A model generated the notes under the pieces. The model was not told the origin of the DNA. It made no database searches and was given only the letters and a program-made list of their open reading frames with translations. The position numbers and the translations under genes are program-made. Of a stretch of DNA of 64,000 nucleotides, positions 18,062-26,014 are shown piece after piece; position 1 is the first letter of the stretch; each line of letters starts with the position of its first letter. The stretch is from CAWABB01 sp963701735 (GTDB taxonomy: Bacteria; Bacteroidota; Ignavibacteria; UBA10030; UBA6906). The stretch covers positions 62,001 to 126,000 of the forward strand of contig CAVPBI010000002.1 of the NCBI GenBank assembly GCA_963701735.1, in the 5' to 3' direction.

Positions 18062-18846
18062 GTCTTCGACTTGCTTCCTTCCAATCCGAGAATGCGAATA
18101 CACCAGTCACCCAGCTTCGCCGACACCGCGGACACCAGCACCAGCGCCTTCGAGCTCCAGTAGGGAACCAGCACTTCAGCCGACCGACGGCGGATGCCGC
18201 GCAGCACGGCGCGCGCCACCGCTTCGCTGGAAATCTTGGCGGACACCACCGGGACGTCCAGGTCCCCGATCATCGGCGTGTCCACGCGCCCCGGCAGAAC
18301 CGTCGTGACCGCCACGCCGGTCCCGCGCAATTCCTGGCGGAGGACATCCATGAACCCGGTCAGGGCGAACTTGGCAGGGACGTAGACGATGTCGTACGTC
18401 AGCCCCTTCTTCCCGTCCACCGAACTGACGGCCACGATCTGCCCGGAGCGCCGCTCCAGCATATGCGGAAGGACCCGGAGGATCGGACGGACGGATCCGT
18501 AAAAGTTGAGCTCCATCGACGCCTGATAGTCGCTGACGGTTGTCTCCCACGGACGCTTCCGCACATAGACGCCCGCGTTGGCAACAAGGAGGTCGACCCG
18601 GCCGAGCCGCGCGATGGCATCATCGATCATGCGCTCCGGCCCGTCAGGGGACGTCATGTCGCCGGCAATGACGTGAGCCTTGCCGCCGTTGCCACGGATC
18701 TCCCCGGCAAGGGCTTCCAGCGCCCGTTCGTTCCGCGCCGAGAGGACGACGGTCCAGCCTTCGCTGGCAAGCGCGCGTGCCGTCGCCCGCCCGATGCCGC
18801 CTGAGGCTCCGGTGACGACAGCGATGCGATCCACCGCCTGCGTCAT
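18058..18846 (-). CDS. Short-chain dehydrogenase/reductase (classical SDR)
   Basis: 262 residues from ATG 18846 (MTQAVDRIAVVTGASGG). The cofactor motif is TGASGGIGRATARAL; NAG is in LLVANAGVYV; the catalytic Ser is in IVAVSSVDG and the YxxxK is YVPAK. The basic residue in LSARNERAL suggests NADP(H). A C-terminal hydrophobic segment (ALVLVSAVSAKLGDWCIRIL) resembles SDRs that associate with membranes. It overlaps the unknown 510-residue gene by ATGA, so the two are probably made together. The substrate cannot be predicted. Confidence 0.88.
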   Translation of the reverse strand: MTQAVDRIAVVTGASGGIGRATARALASEGWTVVLSARNERALEALAGEIRGNGGKAHVIAGDMTSPDGPERMIDDAIARLGRVDLLVANAGVYVRKRPWETTVSDYQASMELNFYGSVRPILRVLPHMLERRSGQIVAVSSVDGKKGLTYDIVYVPAKFALTGFMDVLRQELRGTGVAVTTVLPGRVDTPMIGDLDVPVVSAKISSEAVARAVLRGIRRRSAEVLVPYWSSKALVLVSAVSAKLGDWCIRILGLEGSKSKT

Positions 18847-18883
18847 GTTGCCGCCCACGGGCAGCCCACTGTCCGTCCTGCAG

Positions 18884-19339
18884 TCATCGCGGATTGCGCA
18901 CCATCTCTCTGTGCTCGATCCCGTCCTCGTCGTACGGATCTCCCACGGCCACGAACCCGTGCGCGGTGTAGAACCGTTCAAGGTATCGCTGGGCCGACAT
19001 CCGGATCGGCATCCCCGGATATGCCTCTTCCGCCCTGCGGATCGCCTCCCTCATCAACGCATGGCCGAACCCGTGCCCCCGCACGGCGGGGTCGGTGACC
19101 ACCCGCCCGATGCTCGGCTCCGTATGCCGGTGACCCGGAGCCACCAGCCGCAGATACGCCACGAGTGCGCCCGCCCCATCCAGTCCGAGAAGGTGATGAG
19201 CGCGGACGTCCCGCCCGTCAATGTCGGGGTACATGCACTTCTGCTCGACGATGAAGACCCGCTCCCTGAGGCCAAGGATCTGGTAAAGCTGATCACGTGT
19301 CAGCTCATCAAACCGCAGCCAGAGCCACCTCAGGCCCAT
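18884..19339 (-). CDS. ElaA-like GNAT acetyltransferase
   Basis: 151 residues. It opens with LTRDQLYQILGLRERVFIVEQKCMYPDIDGRD, the ElaA-type N-terminus. The acetyl-CoA-binding motif A follows in IGRVVTDPAVRGHGFGHALMREAI (the R/Q-x-x-G-x-G/A signature), then a GF-containing C-terminal strand (FYTAHGFVAVGDPYDEDGIEH). ElaA proteins are GNATs of uncertain substrate. It lies 37 bases upstream of the SDR start on the same strand. Confidence 0.88.
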   Translation of the reverse strand: MGLRWLWLRFDELTRDQLYQILGLRERVFIVEQKCMYPDIDGRDVRAHHLLGLDGAGALVAYLRLVAPGHRHTEPSIGRVVTDPAVRGHGFGHALMREAIRRAEEAYPGMPIRMSAQRYLERFYTAHGFVAVGDPYDEDGIEHREMVRNPR

Positions 19340-19374
19340 GGACGGACCTGAGGGTCAGAGAGACAGGATGCCAT

Positions 19375-19629
19375 CTACGCCTTCCTGGATTTGGTGATCA
19401 GCCGATAGGCGCCCAGCAGAATGACCGCACCCACCACGGCACCGATGAACCCGGCCGTTTCGCCTTCGGCATAGAGTCCCACCAGCTGCCCCAGATACTT
19501 CGCCACGATTGCACCCGCGATGCCGAGCAACGTGGTCACAATCCAGCCGCCCGGATCCTTGCCCGGCATGATGAGCTTCGCGATGGCTCCGGCGGCAAGG
19601 CCGATAAGAACGGTGTAGATGAACGACAT
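19375..19629 (-). CDS. GlsB/YeaQ/YmgE-family stress-response membrane protein
   Basis: 84 residues, three hydrophobic helices: MSFIYTVLIGLAAGAIAKLIMPG, GWIVTTLLGIAGAIVAKYLG and GFIGAVVGAVILLGAYRL. The GAIAK-L-PGKDPGGW pattern after helix one is the family hallmark (transglycosylase-associated protein). These small inner-membrane proteins are often induced by acid, osmotic or stationary-phase stress. The mechanism is unknown. Confidence 0.92.
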   Translation of the reverse strand: MSFIYTVLIGLAAGAIAKLIMPGKDPGGWIVTTLLGIAGAIVAKYLGQLVGLYAEGETAGFIGAVVGAVILLGAYRLITKSRKA

Positions 19630-19675
19630 GGTGTCTCCCTCGTGTGTGGGGGTGGATGGTGAAGCACGAAACCCG

Positions 19676-20242
19676 TCAAACGCCTCGCAGGCGCCCGATA
19701 ATCTTGCCCATCATCTTGAATGCAAAGATAACGATCGCGAACACAAGAAGGAACGCCACGACCGGAAGTACGATTGCCAGCACCGAAAGTGTCGCCGCAC
19801 CGCCGGTTTCGGCAGTCGCCACCGCAGGATTGGCCAGCCCGCCCGTCGCGAGGGCGGTCTTTGCCCGGGTCACTCCGCTCAGCCCTTTCACCAGGCCTGC
19901 AACGCCGCCCCCCGCAATAATGGCCAGCATCCACTGCATGAACGGGCTCATCCCCACCACCGTTGACGCGGTCACGATCACGCCGGCGACGACCGCCGCC
20001 GGGCCGGCAATCACGTCCAGGACGTGATCAACGGCGGGGATCAGGTATGCGAGCACCTCGAGGGCAGTAGCCACCGCGAACGCGATCAGCGCAGGCAACG
20101 TCCCGATCCAGGCGAAACCGGAGGCAAGCTCCAGGTGCCCGCTGTATGCAGCGATACTCATCACGAGCAACGGAACAAAGATACGCAGCCCTGCCGCTGC
20201 GCTCAGACCGATGCCGATAAGAACACTGATGGCGGTTTCCAC
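19676..20242 (-). CDS. DUF4126 integral membrane protein
   Basis: 188 residues with about five helices: TAISVLIGIGLSAAAGLRIFVPLLVMSIA, WIGTLPALIAFAVATALEVLAYLIPAVDHVLDVI, AGVIVTASTVVGMSPFMQWMLAIIAGGGVAGLV and a long C-terminal helix ending KMMGKIIGRLRGV. The SAAAGLRIFVPLL and PAVDHVLD features match DUF4126. No function is known. It lies 46 bases upstream of the YeaQ-type gene, so the two may be one stress-linked membrane unit. Confidence 0.85.
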   Translation of the reverse strand: METAISVLIGIGLSAAAGLRIFVPLLVMSIAAYSGHLELASGFAWIGTLPALIAFAVATALEVLAYLIPAVDHVLDVIAGPAAVVAGVIVTASTVVGMSPFMQWMLAIIAGGGVAGLVKGLSGVTRAKTALATGGLANPAVATAETGGAATLSVLAIVLPVVAFLLVFAIVIFAFKMMGKIIGRLRGV

Positions 20243-20276
20243 GGAGTGGACTCCTCGGTGATGTGCGTGCTGGTCG

Positions 20277-21137
20277 TCATTCCACGTCGCGCCAGGCCCC
20301 GGCCTGACGGAGCAGCGCTTCGGTCGCCGCCCAGAGGTGGCGCCGCGCTTCGGGATCCCGCGCTATCGGTGATGGCTGGGCCTGCCGCCGGTCCGCGAAA
20401 TATGTCCCCGTCACCATGGTCAATCCAGGGTCCGAGGCAAGGTAGACGGTGGTCGCGGCTCCGTCCGTGACGGGGCGTCCTCGCAAATCAGGGAACCCCA
20501 CCCGGAGCAGCTTGGTTGCGATCATCCCCGGGGTCATGCTGTTGACTGTCACGCCCATGCCGCGGACTCTGGCGGCGAGTTCGTTGGCGAACAGAATGTT
20601 CGCGAGTTTGGAAAGGGCGTATGCACCGTAGCCATCGAACGATTGTTCGCCCTGGAGATTCGCAAAATCCAGGCGGGCGCGCATGTGCGCCGCCGAACTC
20701 ACACAGATAATGCGCGATGGCGCGCTGTTTTTCAAGAGTGGCAGCAGCCAGAGCGTCAGCGCGGCGTGCGCTAGATGGTTGACCGCAAACGTAACTTCGT
20801 GTTTTTCGACTGTCAGCCGGCGCTCGGTCATGAAGACGCCGGCATTGTTGATCAGCACATCCAGCCGCGTCGTCGCCTCTTTCACCGCACCCGCGAGCCG
20901 GACCACGTCCGCCAGCGACGTGAAGTCCGCGCGGAAGAACGCTGCTCCCCGGGAGCCAAGCTTCTGCAGTTCGTTCACCAACTCCGCGCCGCGAGCCTCG
21001 TCCCGCCCGTGCACGAGCACGCGGGCTCCCATTCGCGCGAGCTCGAGCGCGGTCTGGCGTCCAATGCCGTCCGTCGCGCCGGTCACCATCACGACGCGCC
21101 CGGCGATATGCTCAGCGGCTGTAGACGGTCTGGCCAT
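20277..21137 (-). CDS. Short-chain dehydrogenase of the retinol dehydrogenase-like type
   Basis: 286 residues from ATG 21137; a TTG two codons upstream is also open. The motifs are VMVTGATDGIGRQTALELA, VLINNAGVF, catalytic Ser in IICVSSAAHM and YxxxK in YALSK. The HGRDEARG loop suggests NADP(H). The long C-terminal part with TDGAATTVYLASDP matches the retinol dehydrogenase/WWOX-like subgroup common in bacteria. It overlaps the 3' end of the upstream amidohydrolase by about 26 bases, tying it to the amide-hydrolysis cluster. Confidence 0.9.
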   Translation of the reverse strand: MARPSTAAEHIAGRVVMVTGATDGIGRQTALELARMGARVLVHGRDEARGAELVNELQKLGSRGAAFFRADFTSLADVVRLAGAVKEATTRLDVLINNAGVFMTERRLTVEKHEVTFAVNHLAHAALTLWLLPLLKNSAPSRIICVSSAAHMRARLDFANLQGEQSFDGYGAYALSKLANILFANELAARVRGMGVTVNSMTPGMIATKLLRVGFPDLRGRPVTDGAATTVYLASDPGLTMVTGTYFADRRQAQPSPIARDPEARRHLWAATEALLRQAGAWRDVE

Positions 21138-22707
21138 CGGCAATCGTCATGTCCACGGTAACGTCGAGCAAGTCCTCCGGCGGCACGGTGGTTGGATCGC
21201 GGCTCAGCACCACGAGGTCCGCGATCTTTCCGGGTGTGATGCTCCCCCTCAGGCGCTCTTCGAACGAGGCATACGCGCCTTCGACCGTATAGCACTGCAG
21301 GGCCTGCTCCACCGTGAGGCGCTGCTCCGGCACCCAGCCGCCGGGTCGGGCGCCGTCCAGCGTGCGCCGCGTGACGGCTGCATAGATGCCGCCGATCGGC
21401 TCCAGAGGGGCCACGGTCCAGTCGCTGCCAAAGCAGACGTGCACGCCCGCATCGACAAACGACCGGAACGCATAGGTCGTCCTGGCCCGATCCGCCCCGA
21501 TCCGCCCCTCCGCCCAGACGCCGTCATCGATGCAATGATACGGCTGCGCGGAGACAACCACGCCCAGCGATGCAAAGCGCGCGAAATCGTCGGGACGCAG
21601 ATGCTGTGCGTGCTCGATGCGAAACCGCCGGTCCCACGGCGGGTTGGTCCTCACGACCTCCTCGAAGATCCGGAGGACGGCGTCATTGGCCCGGTCGCCG
21701 ATCGCATGGATGGAAAGCTGCAGCCGATGGCGGTCCGCCTCGAGCGCCCACTCGCGAAGCTCGCCGGAGGTCACAACTTCCATCGCCAATCCGGTGAGCG
21801 AGGAGTTGTGGCTGTACGGTTCGAAGAACCAGGCTGTGTCCGAGCCCAGCGACCCATCGGAGAATGCCTTGAGCGAGCCGAGGCTCACGCGTCCCTCTTC
21901 CGCACCCGCCGTCACGCCCCGATCGATCAGCTCGCGGTGCATCGCAATGGGCAGCCGCGAGTAGATATGCACGGTCAGCTCCCCATCCGCCGCCATCGCC
22001 TCGAACACCGGGAGCTGCTCGGGAAGCGTGATGTCGTGAATCGACGTAACGCCATTCCGCGCGGCCTCGCGCAGCGCGATCCGGACAGCGTTGCGGATCG
22101 CCGCTGCAGACGGCGGCGGCACGCGGTCCGTGACGAGGGGAATGGCGGCATCCTTCAGGATGCCGGTCGGCTCGCCGGTCGCTGGATCGCGCTCGATCAC
22201 TCCCCCGTCCGGGTCAGGCGTGGAGGCGGTGATCCCGGCAGCGCTCAGCGCGGCGCTGTTCGCGAGCCCCATGTGCCCGTCAAACCGCTGCACGAAAATC
22301 GGTGTATCGGTACTGAACGGGTCCACCATCTGTCTTGCTGGCAGGCGTCGCGTCGGCCACGCTTCCTGATCCCAGTCGCCCCCCGTTATCCATGAACCAC
22401 GATGGCCGTCGACGTAGGCTTCGAGCGTGGCGGCAAAATCGTCGGCAGACCTGCACGCGCGGAGGTTCACTCCCTGCAGATGCATCCCTCCCTGGACGAA
22501 GTGCGTATGCCCGTCGATAAACCCGGGGATCATGCAACGACCACCGAGATCCACCACCCTCGCGCCGGGTCCGCCGGCCGCGAGCGCGTCATCGGATGTT
22601 CCGGCGAAAAGGATCCGGTTGCCACGCGTCACCACCGCCCCTGCACGCGGCGTCTCGCGTCGCTGCGTCAGGACCACCCCGCCGATGTAACAGATCGATT
22701 GATTCAT
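21112..22707 (-). CDS. YtcJ-type metal-dependent amidohydrolase, copy 1 (cytoplasmic)
   Basis: 531 residues from ATG 22707 (MNQSICYIGGVVLT), which overlaps the permease stop by four bases; no signal peptide. Amidohydrolase_3 features appear in order: CMIPGFIDGHTHFVQGG (HxH), GGDWDQEAWP, RIEHAQHLRPDDF, IHAIGDRAND and CFGSDWTVAPLEP with the catalytic Asp. Relatives hydrolyse exocyclic or cyclic amides and N-substituted formamides. Coupling to an amino acid/amine permease suggests the substrate is imported by that transporter. A second YtcJ gene at 26011 has the same layout but a lipoprotein signal. Confidence 0.9.
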   Translation of the reverse strand: MNQSICYIGGVVLTQRRETPRAGAVVTRGNRILFAGTSDDALAAGGPGARVVDLGGRCMIPGFIDGHTHFVQGGMHLQGVNLRACRSADDFAATLEAYVDGHRGSWITGGDWDQEAWPTRRLPARQMVDPFSTDTPIFVQRFDGHMGLANSAALSAAGITASTPDPDGGVIERDPATGEPTGILKDAAIPLVTDRVPPPSAAAIRNAVRIALREAARNGVTSIHDITLPEQLPVFEAMAADGELTVHIYSRLPIAMHRELIDRGVTAGAEEGRVSLGSLKAFSDGSLGSDTAWFFEPYSHNSSLTGLAMEVVTSGELREWALEADRHRLQLSIHAIGDRANDAVLRIFEEVVRTNPPWDRRFRIEHAQHLRPDDFARFASLGVVVSAQPYHCIDDGVWAEGRIGADRARTTYAFRSFVDAGVHVCFGSDWTVAPLEPIGGIYAAVTRRTLDGARPGGWVPEQRLTVEQALQCYTVEGAYASFEERLRGSITPGKIADLVVLSRDPTTVPPEDLLDVTVDMTIADGQTVYSR

Positions 22708-24068
22708 GGTGTTGCCGGTTCTGCCGGGCGCGCAGGCCCTGACCCGTGCCTCTGGTAATACCTGTAGATGGGAAACCCCGTGAGGATCAGCCCCAGGCAG
22801 GCCAACGCCCCGCCCGCAGGATACGCCAGGAGCGTCCCGACCGCCACCGCGCCCTGGATCGCAAGTGAAACCGCCGCCATCGTAAGCCCGAAGGGAGCGC
22901 GATATGTCGGCGAGTAGTCCTTCCGCCGCCTCAGGAAGAAGAGCGCACCGTAGACGAGGGCATTCTGCAGCGCATACGAGAGCGTAAAATAACCCAGCAG
23001 GTTCTCGATGTCGCTCAGCAGCAGCATCAGGATGGCCAGACCTGCCTGGATCATAATAGAGTAATCCGGCGTCAGGTGCACAGGGTGAAGGTGCCCGAAC
23101 ACCGGGAAGAACAGACCGTCCCGCGCCATGGCGTACTCCAGGCGCGGCTGGCTCATCATGCATGCGCTCAAAACACCCACCATCGACGTCGCACTCGCCA
23201 GGGCAAAGACCACCCCGGCCGACCCCTCAAACCCCTGCAGATACGCGAATGGATTCACGAATGTCCCCTTCGCCGCAATGATGTCGGCAAACGGCACGAT
23301 CGCGCCGGTGGCGACCGCGATCAGCGTGTAGGACACCATGACGAAGGCGAGCGAGCCGATGAGCGACACCGGCAGGATGCGCGCCGGGTTCTTCACCTCG
23401 CCGGCCATGTACAGGATGTTCGTGAACCCCGCATACGACCAGAGCGTGGAAGAGACCCCGGCAACGAGCGTGTTCCAGAACGGCCGTTGCTCGACGTTTG
23501 CAGTCGCAACCGCAAAAGAGAGCGCCTCGGGCTTCCACGACAGAAGCCCGAACACCACGATCAACACCAGCGGCGCAAGCTTCGCGACCGTAAGGAAGAC
23601 CTGCGCGTTCCCGCCACCCCTGACGCTGCGCCAGTGCATGTATGCGATGAGCGCGATCAGGAGCGCGGCGACCACGCGCGCGACCGCCGGGTCCCCGAGA
23701 ACCGCCGAAAAGATCGTCAGCGCCGATACTGCGCTCAACGCCACGATCGTCAACGTCGGAGTGTCGCTGGTCAGGAACGCCGTCCATGTGTAGAGAAAGC
23801 CCAGAAACGGTGAGCCCGCACGGTGCAGAAAATGGTACGCTCCCCCCTGGATCGGGTACGCCGTCCCCATCTCGGCAAGGATCAGCACCTGGGGGATCCA
23901 GACCACGCCGCCGAGCAGCCAGATCGCGACGCTCATCCCGGGGCTGCCGGCGATGGCCGCAATGATGGGCACGCTGATGAAGACCCCGGAACCGATTACC
24001 GTGCCGACGATGATCGACGAGGTCTGGACAAAGGAGAGCTGGCGTTCTGGTTCGGGGCCGGGCATCAA
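22704..24068 (-). CDS. APC-superfamily amino acid/amine permease
   Basis: 454 residues, about twelve helices. The N-terminus has the APC signature SSIIVGTVIGSGVFISVP (the GSG substrate loop in helix 1), and helix 6 has GVSSTLWSYAGFTNILYMAGEVKNP. It most resembles the LAT/SteT-like amino acid antiporter branch. It overlaps the YtcJ-type gene downstream by ATGA. ATG 24068 gives a typical short polar N-terminus. It probably imports the amino acid or amide that the neighbouring hydrolases process; the exact substrate is not readable. Confidence 0.9.
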   Translation of the reverse strand: MMPGPEPERQLSFVQTSSIIVGTVIGSGVFISVPIIAAIAGSPGMSVAIWLLGGVVWIPQVLILAEMGTAYPIQGGAYHFLHRAGSPFLGFLYTWTAFLTSDTPTLTIVALSAVSALTIFSAVLGDPAVARVVAALLIALIAYMHWRSVRGGGNAQVFLTVAKLAPLVLIVVFGLLSWKPEALSFAVATANVEQRPFWNTLVAGVSSTLWSYAGFTNILYMAGEVKNPARILPVSLIGSLAFVMVSYTLIAVATGAIVPFADIIAAKGTFVNPFAYLQGFEGSAGVVFALASATSMVGVLSACMMSQPRLEYAMARDGLFFPVFGHLHPVHLTPDYSIMIQAGLAILMLLLSDIENLLGYFTLSYALQNALVYGALFFLRRRKDYSPTYRAPFGLTMAAVSLAIQGAVAVGTLLAYPAGGALACLGLILTGFPIYRYYQRHGSGPARPAEPATP

Positions 24069-24155
24069 AAGTCCGCAAAAGGTACCACAAACGGCCTAGA
24101 TATTCAATGCTGACCGCATGTGGGCATCTGATTCTCAGGTGCCGACCGTCACGCG

Positions 24156-25907
24156 TCAACGGACGGCGGATCCTCTCCTCACAGCTCGTCCGGCTTTCGC
24201 CCCGGTGTGCTCCCCATCCCTGAGCGTGTGCACTCCGTTCACAAAGACGTGGCCCACACCGGTTGCGTACTGATGGGGCGTCTCGAACGTTGCGTGGTCG
24301 GCGACCGACGCCGGATCGAACACGACGACGTCGGCGAAGTATCCGGTACGCAGCACTCCTCTCCTGTCGAGACCAAGGTTGGCGGCCGGCAGGCCGGTCA
24401 GCCGCCGAACGGCCTCGTGCAGCGAAATGAGTTTCTCTTCTCTCACATACTTCCCGATCAGCCGGGCAACGTTCCCGTAGGTCCTCGGGTGAGGCTGGGA
24501 GCGCAGGAACACCCCCTCAGGCGCGACGGACTCGGCATCGGAACCAAAACTCATCCATGGCTGCTGCACTTGCGCTCTGACGTTATCCTCCGCCATCAGG
24601 AAGTACACAACGTCCACGCGGCTGTTGTCCTGAACCACGAGGTCCATAGCCGCAACTTCAGGCGCCACACCCCTCATGGAAGCGACCCCGGCGAGGGTCT
24701 TTCCGGTGAGGTATTTGAGGGAATCTGTTCTGAAACCGACAAGTAGAAGCTTCTCCGCGGAGCCTGCGGCGTAATACAGGTTCTCCCATCCCTTCGGTGC
24801 CTCGCTCATCTCCCGCGCCACACGCCGCCGCACGGCCGGATCGCGAAGGCGCTTCGACCATGCGTCGAACCCGCCCTCCTGCACCCAGGGCGGCATGGCC
24901 GCGTCGAGCCCCGTCGCCGCCGCCGTATACGTGTACATATCCGCAGTGATCGCCGCCCCCTCCGCCCGGGCTCTCTCGATCCTCGCGAAGACGGAGTCCG
25001 ACAGGTGCCAGTTCGTGCGACCCGCAACCTTGAGATGGTAAATCTCGGCCGGCACGTTCGCCGTACGCGCAATCTTCAGGAACTCATCCAGTGCTCCGAG
25101 GATTCCCACCCCCTCTCCACGGATGTGCGAAATGTACATCCCCCCGTACGGCGCCGCAGCGCCCGCGAGCGCGATCAGCTCGTCCGTGCGGGCATAGAAC
25201 GCGGGCGCATAGATGAGCGACGAGCCTACGCCCAGGGCCCCATCCTCCATCGCCTGACGCACCAGCCGCTTCATGCGCTCGAGCTCGTCCTGGGTCGGGG
25301 CACGGTCCTCGTACCCCAGCTCGTGAATCCGCACCGTCGTCGCTCCAACGAACGACGCCACGTTGGGAGAGATCCCCCGCCGCTCGAGGTACGACAGATA
25401 CTCGCCGAGCGTGGTCCACTCGATCTCATACGTGATGTCGTTCTGGCGCTCGCGGAGCTTCTGCTTCATCGCGTCGTTCAACGGCCCCATCGACTCCCCC
25501 TCCCCAAACACCTCGAGCGTCACCCCCTGGCGGATGTCGCTCTGCGAATGCCCGTCGTGGATCAGCGACTCGTTTGCCCAGCTCAGCATATTGATAAAGC
25601 CCGGTGCGACCGCGAGCCCATGGCCGTCGATCTCCACCCTTCCGCTTCCGGAAACGCGCTGCCCGATTGCCGCGATCGTATCGCCGTGCATCGCCAGGTC
25701 GCCGCGGAACGGAAGCCGTCCGGTGCCGTCGTAGATCGTGCCGTTGCGGATGACAACATCGTATGCGGGCCCGCGCGAGCAGCCCAGGGGAAGAAGGAAG
25801 AGGGCGGTGAGGGACAGGACCACGAGCGGGGGAACTCCTGACCCCGTGCCCCGGGGAGCAGCATGCGCTCCCGCAGCGAAGACAGCGATTCTCCGGACGC
25901 TCTTCAT
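24156..25907 (-). CDS. N-acyl-D-amino-acid deacylase-like amidohydrolase, lipoprotein
   Basis: 583 residues from ATG 25907 (MKSVRRIAVFAAG), overlapping the 36-residue ORF by ATGA. A long hydrophobic leader ends in a lipobox-like LPLGC. The family (D-aminoacylase/AmidoHyd_3) is recognised by YDVVIRNGTIYDGTGRLPFRGDLA, the QGVT motif in SDIRQGVTLEVFGEGE, MYISHIRGEG, AEIYHLKVAG and the C-terminal VVFDPASVADHATFE. In classical members the first metal motif is FIDxHTHxD; here it reads FINMLSWANESL, so both histidines are missing. This is seen in a subgroup I recall from other genomes. Function by family: hydrolysis of N-acyl-D-amino acids or related amides in the periplasm; activity with the altered site is uncertain. 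Confidence 0.85.
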   Translation of the reverse strand: MKSVRRIAVFAAGAHAAPRGTGSGVPPLVVLSLTALFLLPLGCSRGPAYDVVIRNGTIYDGTGRLPFRGDLAMHGDTIAAIGQRVSGSGRVEIDGHGLAVAPGFINMLSWANESLIHDGHSQSDIRQGVTLEVFGEGESMGPLNDAMKQKLRERQNDITYEIEWTTLGEYLSYLERRGISPNVASFVGATTVRIHELGYEDRAPTQDELERMKRLVRQAMEDGALGVGSSLIYAPAFYARTDELIALAGAAAPYGGMYISHIRGEGVGILGALDEFLKIARTANVPAEIYHLKVAGRTNWHLSDSVFARIERARAEGAAITADMYTYTAAATGLDAAMPPWVQEGGFDAWSKRLRDPAVRRRVAREMSEAPKGWENLYYAAGSAEKLLLVGFRTDSLKYLTGKTLAGVASMRGVAPEVAAMDLVVQDNSRVDVVYFLMAEDNVRAQVQQPWMSFGSDAESVAPEGVFLRSQPHPRTYGNVARLIGKYVREEKLISLHEAVRRLTGLPAANLGLDRRGVLRTGYFADVVVFDPASVADHATFETPHQYATGVGHVFVNGVHTLRDGEHTGAKAGRAVRRGSAVR

Positions 25908-26014
25908 TTTTTCACCGGATACATGAAGTTCTCGGTCGCCTTCACCCTCTTGATCGAACGGTCGGGGTTCCGCTCGAAGATCACCAGCTCCCCGTTCCCC
26001 TCCTCGCCGGTCAT
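25904..26014 (-). CDS. 36-residue ORF coupled on both sides by ATGA overlaps
   Basis: ATG 26014 follows a strong ribosome site (GGGAGGG) and overlaps the YtcJ copy 2 stop. Its own TGA overlaps the D-aminoacylase-like ATG at 25907. The product, beginning MTGEEGNGELVIFERN and ending VKATENFMYPVKK, resembles the last strands of a C-terminal hydrolase domain (GELVFERD...YPVR pattern found in serine hydrolases and amidohydrolases). It may be a remnant of a lost gene or a genuine coupling peptide. Confidence 0.5.
   Translation of the reverse strand: MTGEEGNGELVIFERNPDRSIKRVKATENFMYPVKK

Noticed and set aside
22708..23163. Extension of YtcJ copy 1 into the permease
   Set aside because: It overlaps a well-supported permease gene on the same strand in another frame; ATG 22707 gives the normal amidohydrolase start.
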